A DNA stretch of 64,000 bases, from assembly GCA_038277395.1 (NCBI GenBank), contig CM076192.1, forward strand, positions 17,212,299 through 17,276,298. Direction: 5' to 3'. The position numbers and the translations under genes are program-made. Positions 31,075 through 42,822 of this stretch are shown here, piece after piece (the stretch's first letter is position 1; every line of letters starts with the position of its first letter). Below the pieces are notes generated by a model, which saw nothing but the letters and a program-made list of their open reading frames with translations, did no database searches and was not told the origin of the DNA. This stretch comes from Dryocosmus kuriphilus. Taxonomy: Eukaryota; Arthropoda; Insecta; Hymenoptera; Cynipidae.

Positions 31075-34000
31075 GAGAGAAATGAGTCATGAGTCATTAC
31101 TAATTGATATAATTTATTGCTTCCGTAATGCGTTACAATAAAATGTACCAAGTAGGCCAAAAACGCGTCTAAACGCGTCTAATTTTGATTACAAAGGAAT
31201 CTTTGTTCTATAAAACATAGGGACACTTATTGAGGAATTCTCGATTAGAAATATCCGAGAAATAGTCAGAGGTATGACGCTTAGTTATGAAAAATTATTG
31301 CTTCCCTAATGTGTTGTGGTAAACTTTATCAAGTAGACTACAAACGTGTCTCGACGCATACTTGTGGAATGTATAAACTAACTGATTGAATATTTCTTCT
31401 TTGATTTACTATAAATAATTCTGCTATCCAATTTGACGTATAAGCTTTCTCAAAAACATGTTTATATTTACTGAGGAAAAAATCTTACTTAATAATGCTA
31501 GCCTCTCCTATTTTAATTGAAATTATTTCAAACGCATTATTTCTGTTTCCAGCCACCACCAGTTAGAAGCTCTAAAACTAAAATGATTCTCTTACATTTT
31601 TATAATAACCATAATGAGTGTGAGTGAAAGAAATGAAAAAGTAGATATAAATTTTAAAAGATACATTTCATAAACGTCAATTAGAAACTCTAAACCCAAA
31701 ATGAGTCTCTTACACTTTCATAATAACCATATGTTGTTTTAGTCATAGAAGCCGTATGTTTCTTCGACGCATCTTGAAGGTATTTCAGTATTTCAGAGCG
31801 ATGTTAGTATTCTGTTTCATATTATTCTACTATACTTGCGAGTCATCATGACACCATTGATTCATGATGCATCAACTCTAACCGATGGTTCGATGACGCA
31901 AGTCACATGAGGTCACGTACAGGCAGGAAACCAGATAATAATTAAATTCCAAGACCCAAAATTATTGAAGGAATTTATGCTCTTATACTTTAGCCTGCAA
32001 AAATATTTCCAAGAATTTTTCAGGATTACATTGATCTGTTTCGTTTTATTAACCATATCGATAAACTAAAAAGCTAGTATTACTTTACCACGATAAAAGA
32101 ATATTCTCTCAATACATATCCAGATTAAACATTTTTTCATAGCAAGTATGACAGCAATATTGTAATACAATATGCTGTGAAAAAGATAAGAGCGTTAAGC
32201 GGATAGTGTGATGGATTAACTAAAGAAGGTTCTGGTAAAGCGTTTTGCAAGTATCTCAAGCACATTTTGAAAGCTTGTAATGCCAATAATATGATTCTTG
32301 GGAAAAAATGGTTCATGTCCATTCTAAATAAAGAAATAATTAGAAGCGGAATTGTACAGTTCACAATATAAAGAAATAGTTTAAAGTCTTTCCTTTCGAG
32401 GAAAACTACTCCTTTTTTCAAGATAAACTACTACAATATAATGTTACTAAATAATTGTTGAAAATCTTATAAAGCTTATAAATTTTAAGCCCAACCAATG
32501 TTAGACTTACGTTTTTGACCAATTCTTTGAAAATATGACGTCAGCTTCCTGTTAGAAAAAATCGAAGGGAAATGCGTTATGGAATTAGTTAGCGATAAAG
32601 CACAAGAAATAAATAGAGATGAGTGATGCATACTTATGGAATGTATAAACTAACTGATACAATATATCTTATTGCATTTACTATAGATAATTCTGCTATT
32701 GAATTTAATGTATAAGCTTTCTCAAAAACATGTGTATACTCATTGAGGATCTACTAAAGATCCTAAAAATATTTAATAAGGTCGCAGTCCCACGCATTTT
32801 AATAATGATTGCAATTATTTCTAACATTTTACAAGTATCTCAAGCGCATTTTGAAATATTGTCGTGTTAATAATATGATTCTTGGGAAATAGGGTTGTTG
32901 TCCATGCTAAATAAAAAAATTATTAGAAGAGCAATTGTACAGTTCATAATATTTAGAAATAATTTAAAGTCCTTACTGCATATTTGTGAGAAATATCTAA
33001 TAATTTGATTTTAATATTTCTCATTTCGTTGCATGATTTTAGACATTAAAATAAGTGTGTCATGCTTAAGCAACTCCTGGTATTACACTTTTCAAGATAA
33101 ACTACTCCAATATAATTTTATTAAATAATTGTTGCAAATCGTCTATTAGTAAAGATCAAGGGGAAAACACTAAGGAATTAATAGAGAAATGAAGTTAGAT
33201 GAGTGAAACATTACTATGCAATGTTTAAACAACTTATTTTCTTATAAATTTGAAGCCCAACTAATGTTATACTTAGGTTTTTGACCAATTCTTTGAAAAT
33301 ATAATGTCAGCTTGCTGTTAGCAGATATCAAAGGAAATTCAGTAAGTAATTAGTTAATGAAGTACCAAAGAAATAACTAGAGATGAATGATGAATATTTA
33401 TGGAATATATAAACATTTAATTTGTGGATGAAATCAAGACCGATCAAATAGTCTTATTTTTTACGAAATCCTTTAAAAGTATTACAACATATTATTCAAG
33501 TGCTATAACATAGTTTTAAAATGTTTAAATAGTCTATTTACCAATAAAAATCGAAGAGTGAATCGATAAGGAATAGATTGCCCAAAATCTTTGACTGTTG
33601 AAGAGAGAACCGTCTAATGCAAATATAAACGTATGGTAACGTACATAAGAATGATGTAATTTTGAGGAATGGAATCGAGTGTGAACTCTAGTAAAATAAA
33701 CCTGAAGTTATAAACAGTCAGACTGACTACTATATACCATACTATACTATACTATACTACATGGTGCAGTGGGTGAAAGAGCTATTAAATCTAAACATTT
33801 TAATCTGCACTTTGGTTTCTAGTACGATGATGATGATTTGGTGTCAGTTAGTCAAGCTTGATTAAAGGACTCATACTTCGCAATTTAATTCAAAACTCTA
33901 CATTTATTATATTGAAAGAACTCAACCTGTACACCGATTAACGTTTTTAATGAAGCAGTTTTAATGAATGAAAAAGTTTATAGTTGTCACTATTGCAGTC

Positions 34001-35149
34001 GATTTGTGTGTTTATAAAAGTGCAGTACGCAGTGTGAAAATAATTTTGCAATATATGACAAAATTATGGCAAAACGAAAGGAAAATGTTGTCATAAATAT
34101 GTTTTTTCTCAAAACTTATTTATAAATATTTAAAGCAGAGGAGGAGGAGAAGGAGGAGGAAGAGGAGGAAGACGTTATACTTTAATAAAATACTCAAAAT
34201 TTTGCACTCAACGATTAAAAACCTTAGACAATCAGTTAGAGACTCTAAAACTGAGATGAGTCTCTTGCATTCTTATAATAATCAAATTATTATTATATAT
34301 CAATTATTATTAAATTTTTTTAAAGAAGACCTCAATCTTTCGGAGAGACCTTGGATATAAGGTAAAGTGACTCATGTCATTTTTGTTATAAGAATTTAAC
34401 CATTTATTCTTTTTGTTATTGTTTTTGCTATTTGTTATTTTGTTAAAATAAAATTGGTAGATATTTCTGAATTGAACAACTTTGTTCTTTACCAATTTTT
34501 TGTATCTTGAATATTTTGGCGGGAAACCAGAGTTTTTAAATTTTAATAGCGTTTTCTTGATTAAAACAAAAACCGTTCATTTATCAAAAAACGGTTCAGA
34601 CAAAATTTGTAGATTTTTTTGAGATGAACAATTTTACTTTCTTAAATTTTTTTTTATCTCTCATATTTTAGCCGGAAAATGGATTTTTTGATTTTGTGAA
34701 AACCGTTTTTGAAGGATAAAACCATAACTGTTGGTCAAAAAACGCTGGATAGCGAACTCGTCCTTTCTTTTTACCCCTTAAAGAAGTGTACCAAAGCGCA
34801 CTCCAATCCGATTAGTCTTTCGAAACTTATCGCGATCACAGGCGACGACAACGACGACAACGACGACAACGACAACGACGACAACGACGACGACAACAGA
34901 CAGACAGACACGGTCGTAAAAACCGTTTGTGGGTTTGGGGGTGAAAGAAATTAAAAAGTATATATACATTTAAAATTATGTTTCATAAGCAATTACTTAT
35001 TACACTTAAAAAGTACTTTAAATTTAACTTATTGAAGGAACTGTACAATATTGAGTAATAATCTAGTATGATGATGATTTGGTGTCAGTTGAGCAAGCTT
35101 GATTAAAGGGCTCATACTTCCCATTTTAATTCCAAACTATAAATTTATT
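31075..35149. repeat. Left arm of giant palindrome, outer segment
   Basis: Inverted counterpart of 57086-61905. It contains successive degenerate units, each with a block like TTAGAGACTCTAAAACTGAG then ATGAGTCTCTT, a block like CATACTTATGGAATGTATAA and a block like TCAAAGAATTGGTCAAAA (here in complement). Simple-sequence tracts include ACTATACTATACTATACTA (33740-33763) and GGAGGAGGAGAAGG (34138-34172). Interrupted at about 34300-34935 by a compound scrap. Confidence 0.75.
34300..34935. mobile_element. Compound scrap: Penelope linker plus foldback arm
   Basis: 34312-34430 is nearly identical to 29902-30010, the minus-strand Penelope-like linker (SHFTLYPRSLRKIEVFFKK). It is joined at about 34448 to a foldback right arm: two modules, the GGATAAAACCATAACTGTTG segment and a CGACGACAACGAC minisatellite (34845-34905), as in 5960-6610. 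The terminus is missing. Both pieces lie in the palindrome's left arm and are absent from the right arm. Confidence 0.7.
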
Positions 35150-35751
35150 AAATACGTAAATAGAAGTTAAATCCTGGGAATCTTGACGTGGTTATTTTCT
35201 TCGACCGTTGTCAAATGATAGTTTATTGAAGAATATTCTTGTTTTAGTCTTACGGTCCAATTTACGAATAAAACGCTTCAATGACATTTAAATGTAAAAA
35301 AAACCATTTATTATGTCTTCCATGTATTCACTTCTACTTACGTTTCGACCACAATTGCGGGTTTTTTCAAGAATCTATACAATTCTTAATAACGTTGAAA
35401 TCGAGAACATTGTAGTATTATATAAAAATAAATAAATAAGGTCGAAAGTTACCTTAATTAAAATCGTAGTAAAATAGTCCACATTTATAAGTCAGTTTTT
35501 CAGTTTATGACCTTAAAATATTGGAGCCCAATCGAGGAGCTTCAATTTCCGTAATATCAAGGAACTCCTATTTTTTGTCACATTTTTGATAGGATGGTTT
35601 CTGACAGACAGAAAAAGAAAAACTAATCGTCGATGTACATGATTCTAGAAATTCTTTCTTTTATACATATTATTTTCTATTGCTATAATTTTAACATTAT
35701 TAAAACCAAAATTATGATTCCATTCTCATGAGTGTTTTTTATAATCCTTTA

Positions 35752-36357
35752 TTAAGATTTCCAATCTCTGTCCCTTTTGTGTTCATATATTCTTGCTTTT
35801 AATCTCCTTCCTGTTTCACCAATGTAGATTTTGTTACACCCTCTACAATTTATTTGATAAACTACACAAAATGAATTTTCAGTACTGTCTAAATCTTTTT
35901 TCTTTTGAAAAAGTGTGTTTAGATTGTGATTATTCCTGAAATAAACATTTGTATTAAACTTTTTTAAGGATCGATTTAATCTTTCAGTGAGGCCCTGTAT
36001 ATATGGTAGGCTAACTGCTAAATTATTTTTATTATGTCTTTCATTATAATCCTTTTTCTTTTTTTCAATTCTAGATGTATTACAAATTTCATTGTTTCGT
36101 TCTTTTATGACACTTTCTATCAACGGAAGTGGATAATTATTTAGTTGTAAAGTAGTTTTTAATTCCTCTAAGGTTTCTCTTATAAATTCAACATTACTTA
36201 ATTTAATACATCTGTCTATTAACCACTTTATTAAACCAATCTTTTGGCCAAATAAATAGTGTGATTCAAAATTTAAATAGCGGCCAGAACAAGATTCTTT
36301 TTTAAACCAATTTGTGAGAAATTTTCCATAGTTATTTTTAATAATTTTTAAATCCAA
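35752..36357 (-). pseudogene. Penelope-like C-terminus with GIY-YIG endonuclease
   Basis: 201 open codons on the minus strand. LDLKIIKNN continues the LxFLD motif left on the other side of the LINE. Then come LTNWFKKESCSGRYLNFESH and IKWLIDRCIKLSNVEFIRET, the conserved linker, and the GIY-YIG domain: CVVYQINCRGCNKIYIGETG, then RRLKARIYEHKRDRDW. The Cys-x2-Cys before YIGETGRR and the Arg are typical of Penelope-like nucleases; the domain is cut by a stop before its distal catalytic Glu would be reached. The nuclease nicks target DNA to prime reverse transcription. This is the best-preserved copy in the window. Confidence 0.8.
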
Positions 36358-36615
36358 AAAACTTGGTGGACTTTCGTTTCCAGTGCCAATAGAGTCGGTA
36401 CAAAGCTTTTGAAGTGCGATCGTTTTTGGATAGGGAGAAGAGGAGAGTAGAGTGAGTAAGTTGAAAGTGTGTTGAGTGATAAAGAAAAGAAGTTTAGCGT
36501 CAGGAGGGTGAATTGTAGGCAGAGGGATAGGGTTGAATGAAATTAACAGGCAAGGGGAAGTGAAGGGGTAGGCGCATAGAGCTGGAGAATTACTAGGAAG
36601 GTAAGGTGGAGCAGA

Positions 36616-37750
36616 ATGTCGTTATTACGAAGTCCGGTGGACAGAGGGCAGTGGAAGGCCGAAAGTAGCTCAGACTCACGTGGAACGAATGAAAGCTGGA
36701 ATAGAGGGGATACAACAGACGTGATAGATGAGGGCAGGGGCGTCAGCGGTGGCGAACATGAATTCATGACGCCCAGCGGAACAGGAAAAAGAAGGAAGAG
36801 GAAGACGAACGTGGTGAGAGTAGAGAGAGACAGGACGAGTAACGTGGGGTCGAGGACTTTATTAAAGAAATGGCAACAAGGGCGGAGCTCTACCGGAAGC
36901 GAGGGGGATATATCGAGGCTTGATAAAAGGAAAAGAGAAGAGGAGCAATTATGGGAGAAAGCAAAAGAGACCAAACAATCCAAATTGAAGAAAAAGACAC
37001 CAGAAAAGGGCAAGAGGGGAGGGAGATATTTTTCAGAAAACAGAAGCCTTAAGTAATAGTTTCAAGGAGGAGACGTATGAAAAGATCGAAGGAATTCAGA
37101 GAAAGCGGGAAGAGGTTATTAGGGAGGAGGTTAGGAATGTGAAAGAGAAGTCGGAAGATTGGGATGAACGTTAAAAGCTTCAAAAAGAAAAGGTATGGAG
37201 TAAATTTGAAAGTATAGAAGAGAGGCAGAGGGAGCACGAGGAAGATAGGAAGAGCGAAATGGTGCGAATAGAGGAGAGAGTGAGAAAAATGGAGGTGACG
37301 AATGAGAATATGAGGGAAAAAGGAGGGAGTAGTGAGCAATTGAAGGAGGATAATGAGAGGCTAAGCAGGAGATTGAGGCAACTGGAAAGGAAACTGGAGG
37401 GAGAAGAAAGGGCAAGGGAAGGAGGGATAGGACGGAATGTTTGCTGTTACTAAAACTGGGGAGTGAAAAAAAATATGAAGTGATGGAGAAAAAAAAATGC
37501 TGAAATTTAGAAAAGAGAGAATATAAGATGATATGACGTGGGTGGAGAGGAAGAGAAGATGGACGATAGAGCGCAGGGCATGGGCAGAGAGGATTAAAGG
37601 AGAAAGGGTAAGGATTGGAAAAGATATGATATGGGTAAATGGAGATGAGTAGATATGGGACGAGGAAGTAGAAGACCTGAGGGTACGTAGAAAACGGGCA
37701 GAGAAGGGAAGGGGAAATGAAGAAAATAGTAAAGACACAGAAACGGCGGG
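36616..37750 (+). pseudogene. LINE copy 3 ORF1 (broken)
   Basis: Starts ATG at 36616 (MSLLRSPVDRGQWKAESSSD). The first 147 codons are polar then basic (GKRRKRKTNVVRVERDR) and stop at 37056. After a frame change the coiled coil continues (REEVIREEVRNVKEKSEDWD; VRIEERVRKMEVTNENMREK at 37259-37440). The RRM-like domain beyond about 37440 is shattered by stops. It aligns with the ORF1 parts of 369-1247 and 26980-27605. Confidence 0.7.
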
Positions 37751-37769
37751 GGGTCTATTCAAACCAAAA

Positions 37770-40700
37770 ATAATTGAATGGAAGGAATAAGGTAAGGATA
37801 GATAAAGAGGGAGAAGTGAAGGTGGCGCTATGAAATGTGGCAGGATTAAAGAACAAGGATACAGGATTCTGAGAAGAAGTGCAAAAATGGGATGTGATAA
37901 TGGTGAGTGAGACATGGACGGAGGAGAAGGACTGGAAAGGCTGAGAAGATGGTTGCCGAGAGGCTATGTATGGGAGATGCAAGGAGCAAGAAAGGAAATG
38001 TAAAAGGAAGGGGTATGGGTGGCATGGTGTCAGGGGTAAGAAAGGAGTTGGTAGGGGAAAAGGGAGAACAAAGGAGGAAATAGTGGTGAGAAGAATAAAA
38101 GTGGTGAAAGTAAAAGTGAAGATTGTATGTGTTCATAGGAGAAAAGGGGAAGGAGAAGGGTGGAATGCGATAAAGAAATGGACATAACAAAGGGAGGAGG
38201 ATTTGGTCTCAATAGGAGGGGATCCTAATGTGTTGACTGGACAACAAGGGGGAGAAAGGTGGGACGAAGAAAATGAGGTTTATGTGAGAAATTCAAAGCA
38301 CAGGGAAACGGACAGAGAGGGAAGGGAGCTATTAGAACTGATAGGAGAGGCCGGGAGATTCATCTGTAATGGCAATACAAGGGAGTTGAAGAGGGCGAGG
38401 TGACGTTTGTAGGTAAAGGAGACAAAGTAATTGATTACATTCTAGCAGAAAAAAGAATTAGGAAGTTCATGGTGAGAATGGAAGTATGTGATGAGGTAGG
38501 GTCTGAGCACTTCCCAGTGATAGCAACATTGAGAGGTAGAGGCCTAAGGCGCAAAAAAGGAAACACGGGAGAAGCTGGGGAGATAAAATTGAAAATGGGA
38601 AAATGGGGGGAAGATAAGTTAAGGAAATTTACAGAAAAAACGGAAAATGAGAATCTGGGAGGTATGGAAGGGGAAGGGATAGATAAGATCATAGAAAATA
38701 TTAAAGACGTGATTGTCAAGGTAAGGGATGAGGTGAGGTCGAGAAACGAAGGAGAGAAATGTAAGAGAGGATGGTGGTATGTTGAGTGCAGAGAGCAAAG
38801 TAGAGATTAAAGAATGTGTTAGAAAATGGGCGAAAGGGAAATAAAGAAAGTAGACTACAACAAGAGGAAAAAAGAGCATGAGAAAATGTTAAGCAAGAAG
38901 AAGCAAATGGAGAAGGAAAGGTACGTGGAAGAGGTGGAGAAAGTGGTTAAGGAAGGGAGAGAATGGCAACTGATTAATAGGGAAAGAGGAATAAAAAGGG
39001 GCATAAACGAGGAAATAAAAATGACAGAGTGGACAGAATACTCTAAGGGATTGCTAGGAGGTGTGAAATAGGCTGCAGGGAGAAGGTAGGAAGTTAGTTG
39101 CAGAGGATGAGGACAGAGGAAACGTGATTAGTAGGGAGGAGATAAATGGAGCAATCGCAAGATTGAAAGGAAACAAGACAACAGGAGAGGATGGCATCGA
39201 GAACGCAGCGCTGAAATATGGAGGGGAAAGGGTAAGAAAAGAGATGTGGAGGATATGTAATATGGTATGGAAAGGAGAAGGATCGCCAAAAGAATGGCGG
39301 ACAGGGGTGGTAATACCAGTGATTAAGAAAGGAGAGGGAATATATGTGCAAGACTATAGAGGGGTTACAATCATGTCAGTGGGGTAGAAAGTTTACGCAG
39401 AGGTGCTTAGGAAAAGGCTGGAGAGGCAGGTCGAAGAAAGGGGAAGCATACCGCACAACCAAACAGGCTTTAGAAGAGGGATGGGGACAACACACAACAT
39501 TTCTGTGCTTAACTATTTAGTGAACAGGAACTTAGGTCAGAAGAAAGGAAAACTGGTCGCACTTTTTGTAGATTTGAAAGCCGCGTTTGACTCGGTCAAC
39601 AGGAGGTTGCTATGGAAGGCCTTAGAAGAGAGAGGAATAGAAAAAATTCTAGTAGAAAGGATAAAAAAGAGATATTTATAGGAACTAGGATGAAGTTAAG
39701 AATAGGAAAAAAGAAAGGAGAGGAGTTTTGGACGGGAAGGGGTTTGAGGCAGGGATGTCCACTAAGCCCATTACTATTCAGTATTCTACTAGCAGATTTA
39801 GAGGAGAAATTGGCAAGGAAAGGAAAAGGGGGAACGAAATTGGAAAATGGCAAGCTATATTCGCTAGCATACGCGGAACATATAGCATTAATAGCAGATG
39901 ATGAAGGAGGGATGAGCGTAATGATGAGAATGTTTGAAGAATATGTGAGAGAGAAAGACTTAATGGTGAATGTGAAGAAAATAAGATGATGTCTTTTAGA
40001 AAAAGAAGGTGTAGAATAGAGTATGAATGGAAGATGAATGGCAAAGTAGTAGAACTGGTAGAAGAATTTTGTTACCTTGGGTACTGGTTCGAAACAAGAG
40101 GAAGGAATGAGCTGCAGGTAAGAAAGAAATTGGTGTGTGGAAGTAAGGTAATGGGCCAAGTGTGGGGCATAGGGAAGAGAAGATTCAAGGATGATTGGAG
40201 AATCAGAGTATGGATGTTTGATGTTTCAGTGTGGTCAGTGGTGAGTTATGGAATGGAAGTTTGGGGGAGGAAGGAATATAAGAGAGTGGAAAGCATGCAT
40301 AGAAGATTTTTGAGATGGGTCACGGGGATGGGATGGAGCTGCCCAGGTTATATGTTGAGGGAAGAGATAGACCGAGAAAAAATGGTAGTAAGGCAGCTAA
40401 AAAGGGCTTGGAATTTTGAAGAAAAACTAAGGAGGGGAGAAGGAAGTAAGATCGCACAAGCATGTGCAAGTGAGATAGAAGACAAAGAGAGAAGGGGGAA
40501 CATGGGTAGGTCGAAATGGGAAGAAGAAAGCTAGCAAGGAGGAGAGAATGGAGTATGAATGGGGAAAATAGAGATTGCCAAGAAATTGAGAACGATATTT
40601 TGGCGAGACAAGGGGAGGAAAGATGGGCAAAAATCGTGAACTCAAGGTACAATAGTTGGTACAAGATGATAAAGTGTGAAGGAGAGCCAGAATATTTAAA

Positions 40701-40914
40701 GAAGTTAAAGAAGGAGAGTAAATGAAACAGAATGATGAGATTTAGAATAGGAGAGGGAGTAAAAGAGTGTAGTTACTGGAAGAACGAGGAGGAAGATCGG
40801 TGTAGAATATGTGGGTACGAGCGAGAATCGTGGGTGCATATGTTGGAAAGGTGTACAGGTGATGAAGAGGAAGAGAAAAGTGTGAAAGGGAGAGTGAAAG
40901 AGATTCTGAATTGA
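37770..40914 (+). pseudogene. LINE copy 3 ORF2: endonuclease, RT, zinc motif (broken)
   Basis: Endonuclease about 37830-38560: ALWNVAGLKNK, VIMVSETWTEE (catalytic Glu), SIGGDPNVLTG, VIDYILAEKRI and EHFPVIATL (terminal His). RT about 39120-39990: LKGNKTTGEDGIENAALKY, DYRGVTIMSVG, LVALFVDLKAAFDSVNRR (catalytic Asp), GLRQGCPLSPLLFSILLADL. The usual YADD box reads YAEH, so both catalytic Asp are lost. The tail covers 40060-40720. The end (40732-40914) has CRICGYERESWVHMLERC, a Cys-x2-Cys-x8-His-x4-Cys motif common near the C-terminus of R1-clade ORF2. At least eight stops or frame changes. Confidence 0.8.
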
Positions 40915-41569
40915 AATGGACAGGGGGACGGATGTATGGAGAAGTTGGAAAAGTTAAGAGAAAGAAAAGGTCTCATGATATAAGTAAAAGTATAAAGTAG
41001 AGTCGAGAAAGAAAATATCAATGATAGATTGGTAAAGGCAAGAGGAAACGAAAGGCCTGGTCTCGGTCGCAAGCGTAGAAATAGAAGAGTAGAGAATAAG
41101 ACAGGTTGTTCATATTAGCAATAAGATAATGATAAGGTATAATATAAGGAACTGAATGTATAGATATTTGTAATGGTTTTGTGAAGACTCTTAAACGCGT
41201 AAAAGGGAGAGAGTATAAATAAACATTGATTGAAATCCAAGAAACTTAAGTTACTGTTTTTTTAAATTTCAACAGTGAATTTAATAGAATCTTCAATACT
41301 ATTGAAAATATTTAAAACTTCATTAATTTTATTTTATGGTATAATATGTCATAAACTGGCTTATAAATATGGATTATGTTACTACGATTTTAACTAAGGT
41401 AACTTTCGATCTTATTTATTTAATTATTTTTATATAATATTACGATTTTCTCGATTTCAATGTGATTAAAAATTGTATAGAATCTTGAAAAAGACGCGCA
41501 ATTGTGGTCGAAACGTACGTAGAAGTGAATACATGGAAGACATAATAAATGGCTTTTTACATGACGTGA

Positions 41570-42816
41570 GAGGTAAACATGAGTATGAACATGTGAGTGG
41601 GTATGTCAGTCTAGTAGCCTAAGGATGCTTATGTAAGTTTATGTATATTAATTTACATTATGTACTGCTTAAAGTTATAAAGAAAGGGACCAATAGGTTT
41701 GCGAATACCGTCGGACTTGTGAGCTTGCCTGCTTTCCACGAAGCGCGGGATTCCGCCTCGAACAGCCGACCTTCTGGAAACATATACAGATGATCCCACT
41801 AGTCCGGATGTCGCCCCGTGTCACCTGGCACTCCACACTTAGCACTCCGCACTTCGCACTTCATGTTACTGCACACGCACGAGCCTCACCCACTTCAGTG
41901 GAAGCGATTTGCCGCGATGGAAATCCGCGGACGGAGACTGGAACTCCCCATGATGTGTCAGAAATCGCAGAGGAGGCACCCATGATGTTTGGGATGTCAG
42001 TCCTGCAATAACACCAGAGAGCAGGGACCCGGTACGATACCGACGGGAGGAGAAGCATAGTTCGGGAGGGCAGCACCTGTCGGACTGGACATTGACGTGA
42101 GGAGAGACGCTACTCACGGGAAGAAAGCGGCGCAGAGTCAGTTCCGATTTGGCCATCGTTGAACAACGTTTCGAGCTCTTTTGGTTGGGATCGCCAGTAG
42201 CCGCCATTGGAGGCGTTTTCCCTGGTTTTCTTGAAGCGGTTCCTTCCCGCATTAAGAAGGATGAGAGCATCAGGGCTGCGAGGAAGCAGGTAGGCGGAGT
42301 CAAATCCTAATCATGTATGGTCTCAGATTTTTCTTTGCTTCTTTCGAGTTTCGTTCTTTTCATTAGTGATCCTTTTTTGAGTATGTCGAGCCAGTGAAAG
42401 AGTGAGTAGAGGTAGTAGCGCGTAGAACTTTCAGGCCATGCGCCATTTTGAATGTCGTCGCGGATAAAATTTTCATTGTACAAAAACATTCAGTTAGCTT
42501 AATTTTCTGAGGGCTTTCTTCTAGTATTTCGAGATTATTTGACTATTCTTGATAGAATAAGGCTATTGCCGCTTAGAATTTAGTTCCGATTATGTTTATT
42601 GCCGAATAGATTCTGCCGGTTTGAGAGTAAATTTCTTAATACTTTGCCATGAGGCCGTGACCTTGAGAGTGCAATGTGTTCGCGGATTTCTGTAGTAAAT
42701 TAAGCATCAATGCCGAAATACCTGTAATATTTCACCTCATTTCTAGTTAATTTTAAATAAACATACTTTATAATTTTACATTTCATAAATTGCTGACTTA
42801 TTATATTCCGACTTAG
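41570..42816. other. Unassigned GC-richer segment
   Basis: Between the Penelope-like end and the resumed palindrome arm. 41700-42300 is clearly GC-richer than its surroundings, with open frames on both strands but no recognisable domain. Absent from the right arm, so it belongs to the inserted composite. It could be a solo LTR or the upstream part of the Penelope-like element; no matching termini were seen. Confidence 0.35.
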
Positions 42817-42822
42817 TTTATT

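Larger units (their letters stand above)
36365..41232 (+). mobile_element. LINE copy 3, near full length (R1/LOA-like)
   Basis: About 4.87 kb on the plus strand, flanked by 15-bp duplications AAATCCAARAAACTT (36350-36364 and 41233-41247, one mismatch). The 5' start contains CTTTCGTTTCCAGTGCC, shared with the other two copies. The order is 5' UTR, ORF1 (from 36616), ORF2 with endonuclease, RT and C-terminal zinc motif, and a 3' UTR ending GTATAAATAAACATTGATTG. Numerous stops and frame changes disable it. It sits inside the Penelope-like element. R1/LOA affinity is suggested by the apurinic-type endonuclease and C-terminal CCHC motif, not proven. Confidence 0.85.
35295..41560 (-). mobile_element. 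Penelope-like element copy B, flanked by inverted ends
   Basis: Minus-strand element. The terminal segments 35300-35490 and 41370-41560 are inverted copies (CCATTTATTATGTCTTCCATG, one base over the limit omitted, against CATGGAAGACATAATAAATGG likewise). Both contain TACGTTTCGACCACAATTG or its complement. The RT remnant at 41250-41345 (NSIEDSIKFTVEI) and the C-terminal frame at 35752-36357 were one protein before the LINE inserted between them. Most of the RT is missing, so the element was already 5'-shortened or rearranged. Confidence 0.7.
35150..42822. mobile_element. Composite insertion (Penelope-like element plus LINE) in palindrome arm
   Basis: Arm sequence stops at ...AAATTTATT (TTTATT at 35144-35149) and resumes at TTTATTGTATTGAAAGAACTC (TTTATT at 42817-42822). 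Joining the two recreates the unit seen uninterrupted at 33895-33920. The 7.7 kb between therefore arrived together or in succession; the repeated TTTATT is a candidate target duplication. Contents: Penelope-like copy B (35295-41560), the LINE splitting it (36365-41232) and an unassigned GC-richer segment (41570-42816). Confidence 0.65.

Noticed and set aside
31057..31080. GA tracts as a target-site duplication of the giant palindrome
   Set aside because: Simple sequence of different lengths at the two edges; cannot be told from microsatellite expansion.
37049..38212. Minus-strand frames rich in Phe, Ser and Pro opposite LINE copy 3
   Set aside because: Shadows of the plus-strand ORF1/ORF2; same composition artefact, no domain.
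41460..41530. Hammerhead ribozyme in the Penelope flank
   Set aside because: GTCGAAACGT resembles one part of the core, but the CTGATGA element was not found.
41866..42303. 145-codon minus-strand frame in the GC-richer orphan segment
   Set aside because: No recognisable domain, and open frames of similar length exist on both strands, as expected from composition.
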